This document shows positions 28,735 through 37,521 of a stretch of 43,132 nucleotides of DNA, piece by piece. Numbering within the stretch: the first letter of the stretch is position 1; each line of letters starts with the position of its first letter. The DNA comes from an uncultured Bacteroidota bacterium (GTDB lineage: Bacteria; Bacteroidota; Bacteroidia; Bacteroidales; F082), in the NCBI GenBank assembly GCA_937912115.1, contig CALDOI010000311.1, forward strand, positions 1 to 43,132, in the 5' to 3' direction. The position numbers and the translations under genes are program-made. The notes beneath the pieces were generated by a model. It saw only the letters and a program-made list of their open reading frames with translations, ran no database searches and had not been told where the DNA came from.

Positions 28735-28759
28735 AAAATAAAGTTTTGACAAACAAAAC
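28735..28759 (-). terminator. Weak terminator-like hairpin after the GT-C gene
   Basis: On the minus strand GTTTTG and CAAAAC (28743-28759) form a 6-bp stem with a 5-base loop, followed by TTTATTTT. The stem is short and AT-rich. Confidence 0.3.
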
Positions 28760-28761
28760 AG

Positions 28762-30300
28762 CTACTCAATTTTGTTTGAGAGCACTTTTTTATTGCGATA
28801 TATAAATATATTTTGATTATCATTAATCGGATTTAACCAATACATTACCCTATCCATAAATCCTGGTTCGATAATAGTTTCAAATTCAATTTCAGGATAT
28901 ACTGATTTCATTAGTTCAACTCGTTGTTCAATATTATCAGGTTGGTAAAAAAGTATAAATCCGGGTTGCTCCGATACGGGTTCCATCGAATGAGTAGCAA
29001 TAAATTTTTCAATGCTATCATCTTTCATAAGTGTTTGATAGTCATACCAATTTTCGAGATAGAATTGAGGTGGAAATCGCAGTACTGTTTGGTTTATATC
29101 TTCGATGAGAAAATTATTTATGTCGCCATATTTAGCCATATGAGTCATGCTCTCAACCCTTGCCTGTTTTGAATACATTAAAGTAATTGGAATCAGTACG
29201 ATAAAATTTATTACCCAGAAAAATATCCATGAACCCCTTATAAATTTAAGAACAACCTTATTTTTAATAGATACTTCTTTAAACTGCTGCCAACCAATAA
29301 TACCAATTATTATTAGCATCGGGATTATGGTAACAACAAATCGTTCCTGCTTATTGGGATAGTATGAGTGAAAGATGAGAAAAATCAATATTGGTAAAAA
29401 GATAATTAAGAGTTTTCGCCATTGCTTAAAAAATCCAATAATAATAAATATGCTTATTGGTGGAATAAGAATGCCGGCGAGGAAGAGTATGTATGTATAC
29501 CAAGGACTTACAATATATTTAGCAGCATTATGCATATTGTAGTTCACATATTCAAATAATTGAACCAAAGGTTTTCCCCAAACAAGATAATCGATGCCTC
29601 CCTGTATTATAACTATCGAAGTAATACCTCCAAGAGCAACTATTAGTGCCCCTTTCCACTTATTTTGAAAAAGCATAACAAGCCCTATGGAACCTATTAA
29701 TAGTGCTGTTTGAAATCGAATATTAAACGCCATTCCTAGTACAACTCCAGCCCAAAACCAAAGTAGAAGTTTTGTGTCTTTATTGGATTTTAGAATAATC
29801 CAAAGTCCATATAAGATTAATGGAATACATACATATTCAGTAAGATTACGTACACTTATCATTGGGAATATCCAAAAAACTGACAACATCCAACCTACAA
29901 TATTTGCACTGCTTATATTGCTTAGATGAAGAGTGATTTTATAACCATAATAAATTATTAGCATCGACCAAAAAGCATGTAATAGTCTTACTAGTATCAT
30001 CTTAAATTGCGGATCGAATATGCCTATAAACTCAAAAAAACTAAAAAGTAAATAATGTAACCCAACATAGAAAAAACTAAAACCCTCGGGAGGATTAGAA
30101 CCATCTGCAAATGGTAGCCATGAGTAATAATCAATTCCATCAACCCACGACTGGGCAATTTCGATAATTAAAAACTGATCATCGTGCCATCCATAACCCT
30201 TTGAAAAAACTGCTGCTAATAATCTGAAAAAGATACCAACCAGCATTATTAATCCCAATGGATTTGATTTGTAATATGTCCTTATTGTTTGTGTGTTCAA
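28762..30300 (-). CDS. GT-C fold membrane glycosyltransferase (mannosyltransferase-like)
   Basis: Polytopic membrane protein of 512 residues with about 10-12 hydrophobic segments. The first extracytoplasmic loop carries an acidic HDDQF motif (H39-F43), comparable to the HPDE-type catalytic motif of GT22 (Alg9/PIG-B-like) lipid-phosphosugar-dependent transferases. The C-terminal about 100 residues are soluble. Such enzymes add a sugar from a polyprenyl-phosphate donor to a lipid or glycan outside the membrane; neither donor nor acceptor can be told from the sequence. No glycan biosynthesis genes are directly adjacent. Confidence 0.7.
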   Translation of the reverse strand: MNTQTIRTYYKSNPLGLIMLVGIFFRLLAAVFSKGYGWHDDQFLIIEIAQSWVDGIDYYSWLPFADGSNPPEGFSFFYVGLHYLLFSFFEFIGIFDPQFKMILVRLLHAFWSMLIIYYGYKITLHLSNISSANIVGWMLSVFWIFPMISVRNLTEYVCIPLILYGLWIILKSNKDTKLLLWFWAGVVLGMAFNIRFQTALLIGSIGLVMLFQNKWKGALIVALGGITSIVIIQGGIDYLVWGKPLVQLFEYVNYNMHNAAKYIVSPWYTYILFLAGILIPPISIFIIIGFFKQWRKLLIIFLPILIFLIFHSYYPNKQERFVVTIIPMLIIIGIIGWQQFKEVSIKNKVVLKFIRGSWIFFWVINFIVLIPITLMYSKQARVESMTHMAKYGDINNFLIEDINQTVLRFPPQFYLENWYDYQTLMKDDSIEKFIATHSMEPVSEQPGFILFYQPDNIEQRVELMKSVYPEIEFETIIEPGFMDRVMYWLNPINDNQNIFIYRNKKVLSNKIE

Positions 30301-30344
30301 AGAGGTTATTTGTTTAGGGATGTTGCCATAGTTTTAGTAGTTTT

Positions 30345-31610
30345 CTACCATAATACTTTTTGACGTGATACGGGCATTGTCATACATCTGGCTCCACCAC
30401 CACCTCTGGAAAGTTCATTTCCAACAATGGTAATAACCAATTTATCATGGTCATCAATATTTTCATTTCCACTAACAATATCACTTGCACTTACAATGTC
30501 AAAACCATGACTACTAAGAGCTTCGATGGTATTTGTATTTCTTCCATACCCAATAACTTTCCCTGGTTCAAGTGTGAAAAAGTTTGCTCCACTTTGCCAT
30601 TGTTCCCTCTCCATAATAGTTACATCACTATAACCACCACAAAAAACAGGTTCTAAATCCATTCCCAATGCACGTAATGCAACAAGTATATTTTTTTCTT
30701 CCTTAATACTTGTAACTTTATGATTATCAATAGTTATATGTATTGTAAGATATTTAGTCGCACTAATAATTAATGGTTCAAATATCATACACTTATCCTT
30801 GTCAAGAAATGTAAATAACATATCAAGATGGATAAATGATTCGGGTTTAAAAGGTAACTCCTGAACGATTATATGGTAGATGCCTTCTTTCGTTTTAAGA
30901 TGTTCAATTACCGAATCAATACCCTGTGTTGTGGTTCTGTCACCGGTTCCAATTAGAACTACATCTTCACGCGCAATAATAACATCACCTCCTTCAATTG
31001 TTCCTTTCCCTGTTTTATCGTATGCTAGTACCGGATTTATAGTTTTGGCCTTAAACATTGGGTGATGCTTGAAGATAGTTTCCATAATCAGAGTTTCTCT
31101 ATCTCGCACCCTATTGGCCATCTTGCTAATCATGACTTCATTTCCAATCGAAAAACTGGCATCACGGGTAAAGAAAAAATTTGGTAAAGGATGCAAACAA
31201 TACCTTTCGTTATCCAAAAATCTGGTAAGATTATCTTTTTGCATTTCAATACCCTGAATAAGCTTTTCTGCAAGCTCTTTGTTATTTATGGTTTCAATAA
31301 ATCCACAAACATCTTCATCGTGATTTTGCTCATGCGAACATATTTGTTGTAGTAATTCATTTTTGTATTCATTATCCTGAATAACATCAAAAAGCAAGTC
31401 GCTTACCTCAAATACATTGGTGTATTTCTTAAGTACTCCAATAAAATTATTGTATTCAGGTAGGGCAACGGAAAGGTTAAGAATATCACTATACAGAGCT
31501 CTTTGGGCATTCTCCGGGGTCATGTTTTCAACTTCGGGTCCTGGTAGATGGACAATTACACCATCTAGTTTTCCAATCTCTGATTTTATGTTTATATCTA
31601 TTTTTTGCAT
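30345..31610 (-). CDS. arcA: Arginine deiminase
   Basis: Hydrolyses L-arginine to citrulline and ammonia in the cytosol, the first step of the arginine deiminase pathway. The 421-residue protein has the guanidino-group-modifying fold with all expected elements: D150 in FFTRDASF, the EGGDVI segment, the catalytic histidine in FIHLDMLF, and the nucleophile C409 in GGGGARCMTMPVSR. Ornithine carbamoyltransferase and carbamate kinase are not in the window. The prolyl-tRNA editing gene lies immediately upstream on the same strand (9-base gap), so the two are probably co-transcribed. Confidence 0.94.
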   Translation of the reverse strand: MQKIDINIKSEIGKLDGVIVHLPGPEVENMTPENAQRALYSDILNLSVALPEYNNFIGVLKKYTNVFEVSDLLFDVIQDNEYKNELLQQICSHEQNHDEDVCGFIETINNKELAEKLIQGIEMQKDNLTRFLDNERYCLHPLPNFFFTRDASFSIGNEVMISKMANRVRDRETLIMETIFKHHPMFKAKTINPVLAYDKTGKGTIEGGDVIIAREDVVLIGTGDRTTTQGIDSVIEHLKTKEGIYHIIVQELPFKPESFIHLDMLFTFLDKDKCMIFEPLIISATKYLTIHITIDNHKVTSIKEEKNILVALRALGMDLEPVFCGGYSDVTIMEREQWQSGANFFTLEPGKVIGYGRNTNTIEALSSHGFDIVSASDIVSGNENIDDHDKLVITIVGNELSRGGGGARCMTMPVSRQKVLW

Positions 31611-31619
31611 AATACAAAA

Positions 31620-32135
31620 TTAATCGTTTTTGGGCGATGGATCGATAAATTCATAAGTATTTCCCATAGATTCAATATATCTTATGAAATCAGAATACTT
31701 TAATACGAGGCTCGCTGTATTGTCATTTGGATGGAAACTTATATTTTCAGCAAGTTGAAGTTGCTCATCCATGAATAGATGAACATGTTGTTCTACATCG
31801 TTTATTAACCCAAATGGTGAAACCGACCCGGGTCGAACTCCCAGATATTTTAATAACCTCTTTTCTGAAGCAAAGGTAAGTTTGCCCTGTTTAAGTTTTT
31901 TCTCCAAACTATGTATGCTAAAAGGTGTGGTATCTTTAATGATAACAAGATAATGTTTCTTCCCTTTATGATTTCTAAAAAATAGATTTTTGCAATGAAC
32001 AGCATCAATATCCTTCCAGTGATGTAAAGCTATCTCAATAGTATCAAGAGGAGGGTGTTCGAATATTTCGAATTTTATTCCAAGACGATAAAGTGTGTCG
32101 AAAACTAACTGGCGATTGTTTAATAATGTTGTCAT
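31620..32135 (-). CDS. YbaK/ProX-type prolyl-tRNA editing protein
   Basis: Free-standing editing-domain protein that hydrolyses mischarged tRNA(Pro), usually alanyl-tRNA(Pro) in the PrdX/ProX group. The 171-residue protein shows the family core: KNLFFRNHKGKKHYLVI, KQGKLTFASEKRLLKYLGVRPGSVSPFGLIND, and a C-terminal HPNDNTASLVLKYSDFIRYIE. The lysine in the FRNHKGKKHY region corresponds to the conserved catalytic-site lysine of the family. Its start codon lies inside the CAA-rich end of an intergenic repeat element rather than behind a Shine-Dalgarno sequence. Confidence 0.88.
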   Translation of the reverse strand: MTTLLNNRQLVFDTLYRLGIKFEIFEHPPLDTIEIALHHWKDIDAVHCKNLFFRNHKGKKHYLVIIKDTTPFSIHSLEKKLKQGKLTFASEKRLLKYLGVRPGSVSPFGLINDVEQHVHLFMDEQLQLAENISFHPNDNTASLVLKYSDFIRYIESMGNTYEFIDPSPKND

Positions 32136-32253
32136 TGTTGTTGATGTTGTTGTTGTCGTTGTTCTCCTGTTGTCATTGTTCTTGTGTTGTTTATGAATGA
32201 ATTACCCCCCCCCCGACAACTCGACAACTTGACAACCCGATAACCCGACAACA
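32136..32253 (-). repeat. Intergenic GTTGTCGG octamer element with CAA-rich leader, copy B
   Basis: On the plus strand five tandem octamers run without gaps at 32214-32253 (CGACAACT twice, TGACAACC, CGATAACC, CGACAACA). A C10 tract at 32205-32214 borders them, and a TTG/GTT-rich arm runs at 32136-32190. Read on the minus strand this is GTTGTCGG-type octamers, then TTCATAAACAACA, then AC-rich sequence ending CAACAACAATG at the start of the prolyl-tRNA editing gene. This is the same order and orientation as the element before prmA (7769-7872). Confidence 0.8.
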
Positions 32254-32260
32254 TTGTTAA

Positions 32261-33382
32261 TCACTCCACCCAATCTGCAATAAACAGGTTTGTGTTGTTA
32301 GTCCCGCCGTTATTTCTATTGGATGAGAAAATAAGTTTTTTTCCATCATACGAGAACATTGGAAAGGCATCAAATATCCCATCATAAGTAATTTGTTCAA
32401 GACCAGAACCATCCAGATTAATCATGTAAAGGTTAAACTCATAACCACGTTCACTGGCATGGTTTGAGCTAAAGATAATTTTTTTACCGGAAGGATGGAA
32501 AAAAGGTGCCCAGTTTGCCTTACCCAAACGGGTAATTTGAAATAGGTCACTGCCATCAACATTGCAAGTATATAATTCCATATTGGTTGGTTTAACTAAA
32601 CCGTCTGCTAACAGATCTTTATATTCCTTAATTTCTTCGTCAGTTTTTGGCCGTGATGATCTGAAAATTAGTTTGTTGCCATCAGGTGAGAAAAAGGCAC
32701 CACCATCATATCCCAATTCATGAGTAATTTGCTGTTGATTGCTTCCGTCAATATCACAGGTGTATAATTCTAAATCACCAGATCGATCGGATGTAAAAAC
32801 GATTTTATCTCCACTGGGTGATACCGTTGCCTCTGCATCATAACCCGGGCCGCTTACCAAGGTGTCAATAAGATTCCCTTGCAAATCGGCAACATAAATA
32901 TCAAAATCAGGATAAATTGGCCAAACGTATTTTCCATCCTCACGTCTTAATGGATCGGGAGGACAATTGTCGCCACCCGAACGAGTAGAACCATAAAGTA
33001 CAGTGGAGTCACCGGGCATAAAATAAGAACATGTTGTTCTTCCAAGTCCATTACTTAGCAACTTGGGCATACTAGTTTTCATATCACCATCAGCAAATGG
33101 AAAATAGTATATCTGATCGCAGGTGCTACCCCAAGAAGGAACCTTTGCCTGGAAAACAATCATTGAATTGTTGAAACTAAAATATGCTTCAGCGTTATCT
33201 CCTCCATCGGTTAGTTGTTTAACGTTAGCCAGATGTTTTTCCTGTGCATAATGAACGGTTGTGTCAGGCTCAGAATCTGTATGATTTTTATGTGCGGTAC
33301 CATCATGTGAATGTTCTCCATCCATACAGGACGAAAGGAAAAGTGTAATAATAAAAAGTGAAGTAAGTTTAGTTAGTTTCAT
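32261..33382 (-). CDS. PD40/TolB-like beta-propeller lipoprotein
   Basis: Exported lipoprotein with a TolB-type beta-propeller. From the preferred start the N-terminus is MKLTKLTSLFIITLFLSSC, a lipoprotein signal with lipobox LSSC. The mature part contains several PD40 repeats, such as ATVSPSGDKIVFTSDRSGD, AFFSPDGNKLIFRSSRP, PFFHPSGKKIIFSSNH and PMFSYDGKKLIFSSNR. A histidine/aspartate-rich stretch follows the lipid anchor. Its role is unknown; no tolA or pal is near, so it is unlikely to be the Tol-Pal TolB. An extended in-frame start at 33430 exists but is disfavoured because a TATTTTTG promoter-like box lies within it. Confidence 0.8.
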   Translation of the reverse strand: MKLTKLTSLFIITLFLSSCMDGEHSHDGTAHKNHTDSEPDTTVHYAQEKHLANVKQLTDGGDNAEAYFSFNNSMIVFQAKVPSWGSTCDQIYYFPFADGDMKTSMPKLLSNGLGRTTCSYFMPGDSTVLYGSTRSGGDNCPPDPLRREDGKYVWPIYPDFDIYVADLQGNLIDTLVSGPGYDAEATVSPSGDKIVFTSDRSGDLELYTCDIDGSNQQQITHELGYDGGAFFSPDGNKLIFRSSRPKTDEEIKEYKDLLADGLVKPTNMELYTCNVDGSDLFQITRLGKANWAPFFHPSGKKIIFSSNHASERGYEFNLYMINLDGSGLEQITYDGIFDAFPMFSYDGKKLIFSSNRNNGGTNNTNLFIADWVE

Positions 33383-33418
33383 ATTGTACGTTTTATTTGT
33401 TATAAGTTTTAAAGATTG

Positions 33419-33426
33419 CAAAAATA
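33419..33426 (-). promoter_or_regulatory. Candidate -7 box for the beta-propeller lipoprotein gene
   Basis: The minus strand reads TATTTTTG, a match to TAnnTTTG, 36 bases upstream of the preferred start at 33382. No -33 box is visible at the usual distance. Confidence 0.38.
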
Positions 33427-33556
33427 TCATTTTGTTATTATAAAATTGAAGTAATGGTTTATCTATTTGTTAAGTTAATCTTATACAAAAGAGGAATTGA
33501 GGAAAACCTAATAACATTATAGTATATTAAAAATATCTGATAAGAATTATCGATAT

Positions 33557-36370
33557 TTATTTACTAAGCACTTTGTTTTTCAGGTATTTGCCCGTATATG
33601 ATCTGCTACAATTAACAATGTCCTCGGGTATTCCTTCAAATATTAATTCGCCTCCACCATCTCCTCCGTCAGGTCCTAAATCGATAATCCAGTCGGCACA
33701 TTTTATTACTTCTGTATTGTGTTCAATAACAATAATCGAATGACCAATCTCAATTAATGAGTTTAAGGATATTAAAAGTTTTTTGATATCATGAACATGG
33801 AGGCCTGTGGTTGGTTCGTCGAAAACAAATAGAGTTGGGGAGTCGGAGCTGCCTTTTGAAAGAAAATAGGCGAGTTTTACTCGTTGAGCCTCGCCACCGC
33901 TGAGTGTATTTGACGGTTGACCCATGTGCAGATAACCAAGTCCTACGTGAGAAAGAGGAGAAATTTTTTCGACAATTTTTTTGCAAATACTAGTTGGTTT
34001 AGGCGATTTTCCAAAAAATTCAATGGACTGATCAACAGTCATATTAAGTATATCGCTTATATTCTTATCTTCATATTTAATGTCCAGTACTTCATCTTTA
34101 AAACGATGCCCGTTACACGAATCACATTTTAAATAAATATCAGCCATAAATTGCATTTCTACTTTAATTACACCTTCACCCTCACATTGATCACATCTGC
34201 CGCCTGGCACATTAAATGAGAAAAACCCTGGTTTGTAGTTACGTAACTTTGCCAGCTTTTGTGATGCAAATAAGGATCTGATATCATCAAAAGCTTTAAG
34301 ATATGTCGCTGGGTTTGATCTGGATGATCGTCCAATTGGATTTTGATCTACATATTCAACTGCAGAAATGCCGTTAAGTTCACCGGTTAGATACCCATGT
34401 CTGCCTGATTTGCCATTAAATCCATCCAACTGTCTTTTTATGGCAGGAAATAGCACGTCCTTTATGAGAGTTGATTTGCCCGATCCACTAACACCAGTGA
34501 TAACTAATAATGAATTTAGTGGAATTTTAACACTTATGTTTTTGAGATTATTTTGTGATGCTCCCACAATTTCCAGATAATTTTTCCAACTTCGTCTTCG
34601 TTCCGGTAGATCAATATTTTTTCTTCCCGTTAAATACAATGCAGTATAACTCTCGTCATTATCCATAAGCTCGTTATATGTACCCTGGTAAACTAATTCT
34701 CCACCATGTTCTCCGGCGTTGGGTCCGATATCAATAATTTGATCAGATGCTTTTATTATTTCTTCATCATGCTCAACAACAATAACTGAATTGCCAATAT
34801 CACGCAGTCGATAAAGTACTCCAATCAATCTGTCGGTATCTTGTGGATGAAGTCCGATACTGGGTTCATCAAGTATATACATTGATCCTACCAAGCTGCT
34901 TCCCAACGAAGTGGCAAGGTTTATTCGTTGTGATTCTCCCCCTGATAAAGATGAGGAAAGACGATTCATTGTTAGATATTCGAGCCCAACATCAACTAAA
35001 AATTTAAGCCGTGTGGTTATTTCAATAAGAAGTCTGTTTGCTATAGCGGCATCATAAATATCAAGTTTGATATTGTTAAAGAAATCATAGGCTTCGTTCA
35101 GCTGCATCTGCACTATTTCGCTTACACTCTTACCACCTACTTTAATATAGTTTGTATCTTTTCGTAATCGGGTTCCCTTGCAATCAGGGCAGTAGGTTTT
35201 GCCTCTGTATCTTGAAAGCATTACCCTATATTGTATTTTATATGTTTGTTCTTCAACCGATTGAAAGAAAGCATTAATCCCTTCAAAATACTCATTACCT
35301 GTCCATAATAGCTCCTTCTCTTCCTCAGTAAGTTGAAAATAGGGACGATGTATTGGGAAATCAAATTTATATGCATTGTTAATAAGTTGATTTTTCCATT
35401 CACTCATTTTTTCACCTTTCCAACATGCGATTGTTTCCTCATACACTGATAAGGTAGGGTTAGGTATTACAAGATCGGGATCAATCCCAATAATACTTCC
35501 AAAGCCCTCACAACGTTTACATGCTCCCAATGGATTATTAAATGCAAACATATTTACTGATGGTTCTTCAAACTTAATTCCATCGAGTTCAAACTTGTTT
35601 GAGAAACTAACTTCTACATCTTGGTCAATATTATATGAAATAATACAAGTGCCTTTTCCTTCATAGAAAGCAATTTGAGCCGAATCTGCAATTCGCGACT
35701 TAATATCTTCATCATTATTATTAACATTAACCCTGTCAATAACTAAAAAACATTTGTTTGAGACGGTTTCGTCGGTAGCATTTTCGATAATATCTTCAAT
35801 TCTCCATATTTCACCATTTTTAAGAACCCTGTTAAATCCCTGTTGGAGTAGTACTTGCAGATGTTGATCGAGTTTACGATCAGGTGCAATATATAAGGGA
35901 GAGTAAATTATAACATTTGTATCTTCAGGTAAGGCCATTATGTTATTAACCACATCCTTAATGGTGTGTCTTTTTACCAGTTTATTTGAAATAGGGGAAT
36001 ATGTATTGCCAATTCGTGCAAATAGTAGCTTAATATATTCATAAACTTCAGAAGAAGTGCCAACTGTAGAACGCGGATTTCGGCTTTTTACCTTTTGTTC
36101 AATTGCAATGGCAGGAGATATACCGTTGATAGCATCAACTTCTGGTTTATCCATTCGGCCAAGGAACTGTCGAGCGTATGAACTTAAACTTTCAACATAT
36201 CTCCTCTGTCCTTCAGCATATAATGTATCAAATGCTAGAGACGATTTCCCCGAGCCTGATAATCCGGTTATTACGATTAGTTTTTTTTTAGGGATTGATA
36301 CGCTTAGATTTTTTAAGTTATTAACCCTTGACTTTATGATGTTTATATAATCGATATTATTATTGTCCAT
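33557..36370 (-). CDS. uvrA: UvrABC excinuclease subunit A
   Basis: Damage-recognition ATPase of nucleotide excision repair. The 937-residue protein is full length and has the double-ABC layout: first Walker A in TGLSGSGKSSLAFDTLYAEG near residue 40, the signature LSSSLSGGESQRINLATSLG, second Walker A in GVSGSGKSTLIKDVL, and second signature NTLSGGEAQRVKLAYFLS. The zinc-binding CxxC pairs are present (CKRCEGFG, CPDCKGTRL, CDQCEGEG, CDSCNGHRF). It is divergent from the ECF sigma gene. A TAGTTTTG box on the minus strand (36407-36414) could be its -7 element, without a clear -33 box. Confidence 0.98.
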   Translation of the reverse strand: MDNNNIDYINIIKSRVNNLKNLSVSIPKKKLIVITGLSGSGKSSLAFDTLYAEGQRRYVESLSSYARQFLGRMDKPEVDAINGISPAIAIEQKVKSRNPRSTVGTSSEVYEYIKLLFARIGNTYSPISNKLVKRHTIKDVVNNIMALPEDTNVIIYSPLYIAPDRKLDQHLQVLLQQGFNRVLKNGEIWRIEDIIENATDETVSNKCFLVIDRVNVNNNDEDIKSRIADSAQIAFYEGKGTCIISYNIDQDVEVSFSNKFELDGIKFEEPSVNMFAFNNPLGACKRCEGFGSIIGIDPDLVIPNPTLSVYEETIACWKGEKMSEWKNQLINNAYKFDFPIHRPYFQLTEEEKELLWTGNEYFEGINAFFQSVEEQTYKIQYRVMLSRYRGKTYCPDCKGTRLRKDTNYIKVGGKSVSEIVQMQLNEAYDFFNNIKLDIYDAAIANRLLIEITTRLKFLVDVGLEYLTMNRLSSSLSGGESQRINLATSLGSSLVGSMYILDEPSIGLHPQDTDRLIGVLYRLRDIGNSVIVVEHDEEIIKASDQIIDIGPNAGEHGGELVYQGTYNELMDNDESYTALYLTGRKNIDLPERRRSWKNYLEIVGASQNNLKNISVKIPLNSLLVITGVSGSGKSTLIKDVLFPAIKRQLDGFNGKSGRHGYLTGELNGISAVEYVDQNPIGRSSRSNPATYLKAFDDIRSLFASQKLAKLRNYKPGFFSFNVPGGRCDQCEGEGVIKVEMQFMADIYLKCDSCNGHRFKDEVLDIKYEDKNISDILNMTVDQSIEFFGKSPKPTSICKKIVEKISPLSHVGLGYLHMGQPSNTLSGGEAQRVKLAYFLSKGSSDSPTLFVFDEPTTGLHVHDIKKLLISLNSLIEIGHSIIVIEHNTEVIKCADWIIDLGPDGGDGGGELIFEGIPEDIVNCSRSYTGKYLKNKVLSK

Positions 36371-36422
36371 TTAGCTAGTATGCATTTCATTGAAAAAAAT
36401 CGTGTGCAAAACTATAACTTTA

Positions 36423-36453
36423 TTTGCTTTTACTAATATAATCATTATATTTG
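36423..36453 (+). promoter_or_regulatory. Promoter of the ECF sigma factor gene
   Basis: TTTG (36423-36426), a 19-base spacer and TATATTTG (36446-36453) form a full match to the Bacteroidota primary-sigma promoter consensus. The start of transcription would be near 36460, leaving a leader of about 75 bases before the gene at 36537. Confidence 0.7.
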
Positions 36454-36536
36454 CATATTGTTTAACTAACCAATAGGAGAAGATTATCGAATAGAAATTT
36501 ACCATTTTTTTGTGAAATTAACATAAAATAGGTAAA

Positions 36537-37124
36537 ATGGGTAAAGTAACTATTAGTGAAAGAGAACTTATTAAAAGTTTCATTAACGGTAATCACTCCA
36601 GCCTTCAAACACTTATTAAACGACACCAAAATAGGTTGTATTCGTACATCTTTTTATTGGTAAAAGATAAGGCATTGGCTGATGATATCTTTCAGGATAC
36701 ATATGTTAAAGTGATTAACACGCTTAAGCGTGGAACCTATAATGATGAGGGTAAGTTTATTCAATGGGTAATGAGAATTGCACATAACCTTGTTATTGAT
36801 CATTTTCGGAAGGCGAAAAAAGTGCCAACTATTGAAAATTCCTACAATGATTTCGATGTTTTTGATACAATAAGGTTTACAGACCCTTCAATAGAAGAAA
36901 AACTTGTTACTGATCAAATTCACTCCGACGTAAAAAAATTACTAGATTATCTTCCTGAGGAACAAAGAGAAGTACTTTATCTTAGATGTTATTCGGGATT
37001 AAGTTTTAAAGATATAGCAGAGCAAACTGATGTAAGTATAAATACAGCTTTGGGCCGTATGCGATATGCAATTATTAATATGCGTAAAATTATTGAAGAG
37101 AAGAAGGTTGTACTAACAACTTAA
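36537..37124 (+). CDS. ECF-type RNA polymerase sigma factor
   Basis: Extracytoplasmic-function sigma factor of 195 residues. Region 2 is at about residues 20-95 (LIKRHQNRLYSYIFLLVKDKALADDIFQDTYVKV, then FIQWVMRIAHNLVIDHFRK), and region 4 at about 130-185 (LPEEQREVLYLRCYSGLSFKDIAEQTDVSINTALGRMRYAI). No FecR-like or other anti-sigma gene follows; the next gene is a 56-residue ORF with its own promoter. Which genes it controls cannot be seen. It has a full promoter upstream, suggesting housekeeping expression. Confidence 0.93.
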   Translation: MGKVTISERELIKSFINGNHSSLQTLIKRHQNRLYSYIFLLVKDKALADDIFQDTYVKVINTLKRGTYNDEGKFIQWVMRIAHNLVIDHFRKAKKVPTIENSYNDFDVFDTIRFTDPSIEEKLVTDQIHSDVKKLLDYLPEEQREVLYLRCYSGLSFKDIAEQTDVSINTALGRMRYAIINMRKIIEEKKVVLTT

Positions 37125-37207
37125 TAAATATATAATTTTCCGAATCTGATATAATTGACTATCTGCTTTGTAAACAGGTATTTATACCGAATAAGCAATC
37201 AGTTTAT

Positions 37208-37240
37208 TTTGGTAACGTCTTTCCCATAATAATAAATTTG
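37208..37240 (+). promoter_or_regulatory. Promoter of the 56-residue ORF
   Basis: TTTG (37208-37211), a 21-base spacer and TAAATTTG (37233-37240) match the Bacteroidota consensus. The predicted transcription start lies about 42 bases before the ATG at 37290. A GGTAT-TT-ATACC palindrome lies further upstream, near 37179-37190. Confidence 0.55.
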
Positions 37241-37289
37241 ATATTATGCCGTTAATTATTTATTAATTAGTTTAATAAAATAATTGCGT

Positions 37290-37460
37290 ATGATTAAATT
37301 TACTCCTCAAAAACATCAGGATTCCCTCAAAGCTAAATCTAAAGATTCCACGATGCGCGCACCTTCAAATTTAACTATGAAGTTTGTTATGAGTTATGCA
37401 GCAGCATTAAGGGTATATAGTACACATAGCTTGGGGTCGATTAATATCCTGTTAAATTAA
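37290..37460 (+). CDS. Small conserved-looking protein behind the ECF sigma gene
   Basis: A 56-residue ORF starting MIKFTPQKHQDSLKAK and ending LGSINILLN. It has a basic N-terminal half and a helical middle part (MKFVMSYAAALRVYSTH). It resembles, as far as I recall, short proteins found near sigma-factor genes in other Bacteroidota, but no function is known to me. A consensus promoter upstream and a hairpin terminator downstream bracket exactly this ORF, which argues that it is expressed as a separate short message. A role connected with the sigma factor is possible but unproven. Confidence 0.6.
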   Translation: MIKFTPQKHQDSLKAKSKDSTMRAPSNLTMKFVMSYAAALRVYSTHSLGSINILLN

Positions 37461-37484
37461 ACTTTGCTGTATCGCAAAATGGTG

Positions 37485-37521
37485 AGCTGTTAGTTTTTTA
37501 ATTAGCAGCTTTTCGTTTTTT
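37485..37521 (+). terminator. Rho-independent terminator after the small ORF
   Basis: AGCTGTTA (37485-37492) pairs with TAGCAGCT (37503-37510) over 8 bp with one G-U, followed by TTTTCGTTTTTTT. It lies in the convergent gap before the phosphotransferase gene on the other strand. Confidence 0.7.

Noticed and set aside
32214-32253. Tandem repeats as a possible CRISPR array
   Set aside because: The 8-base units are contiguous without spacers and no cas genes are present.
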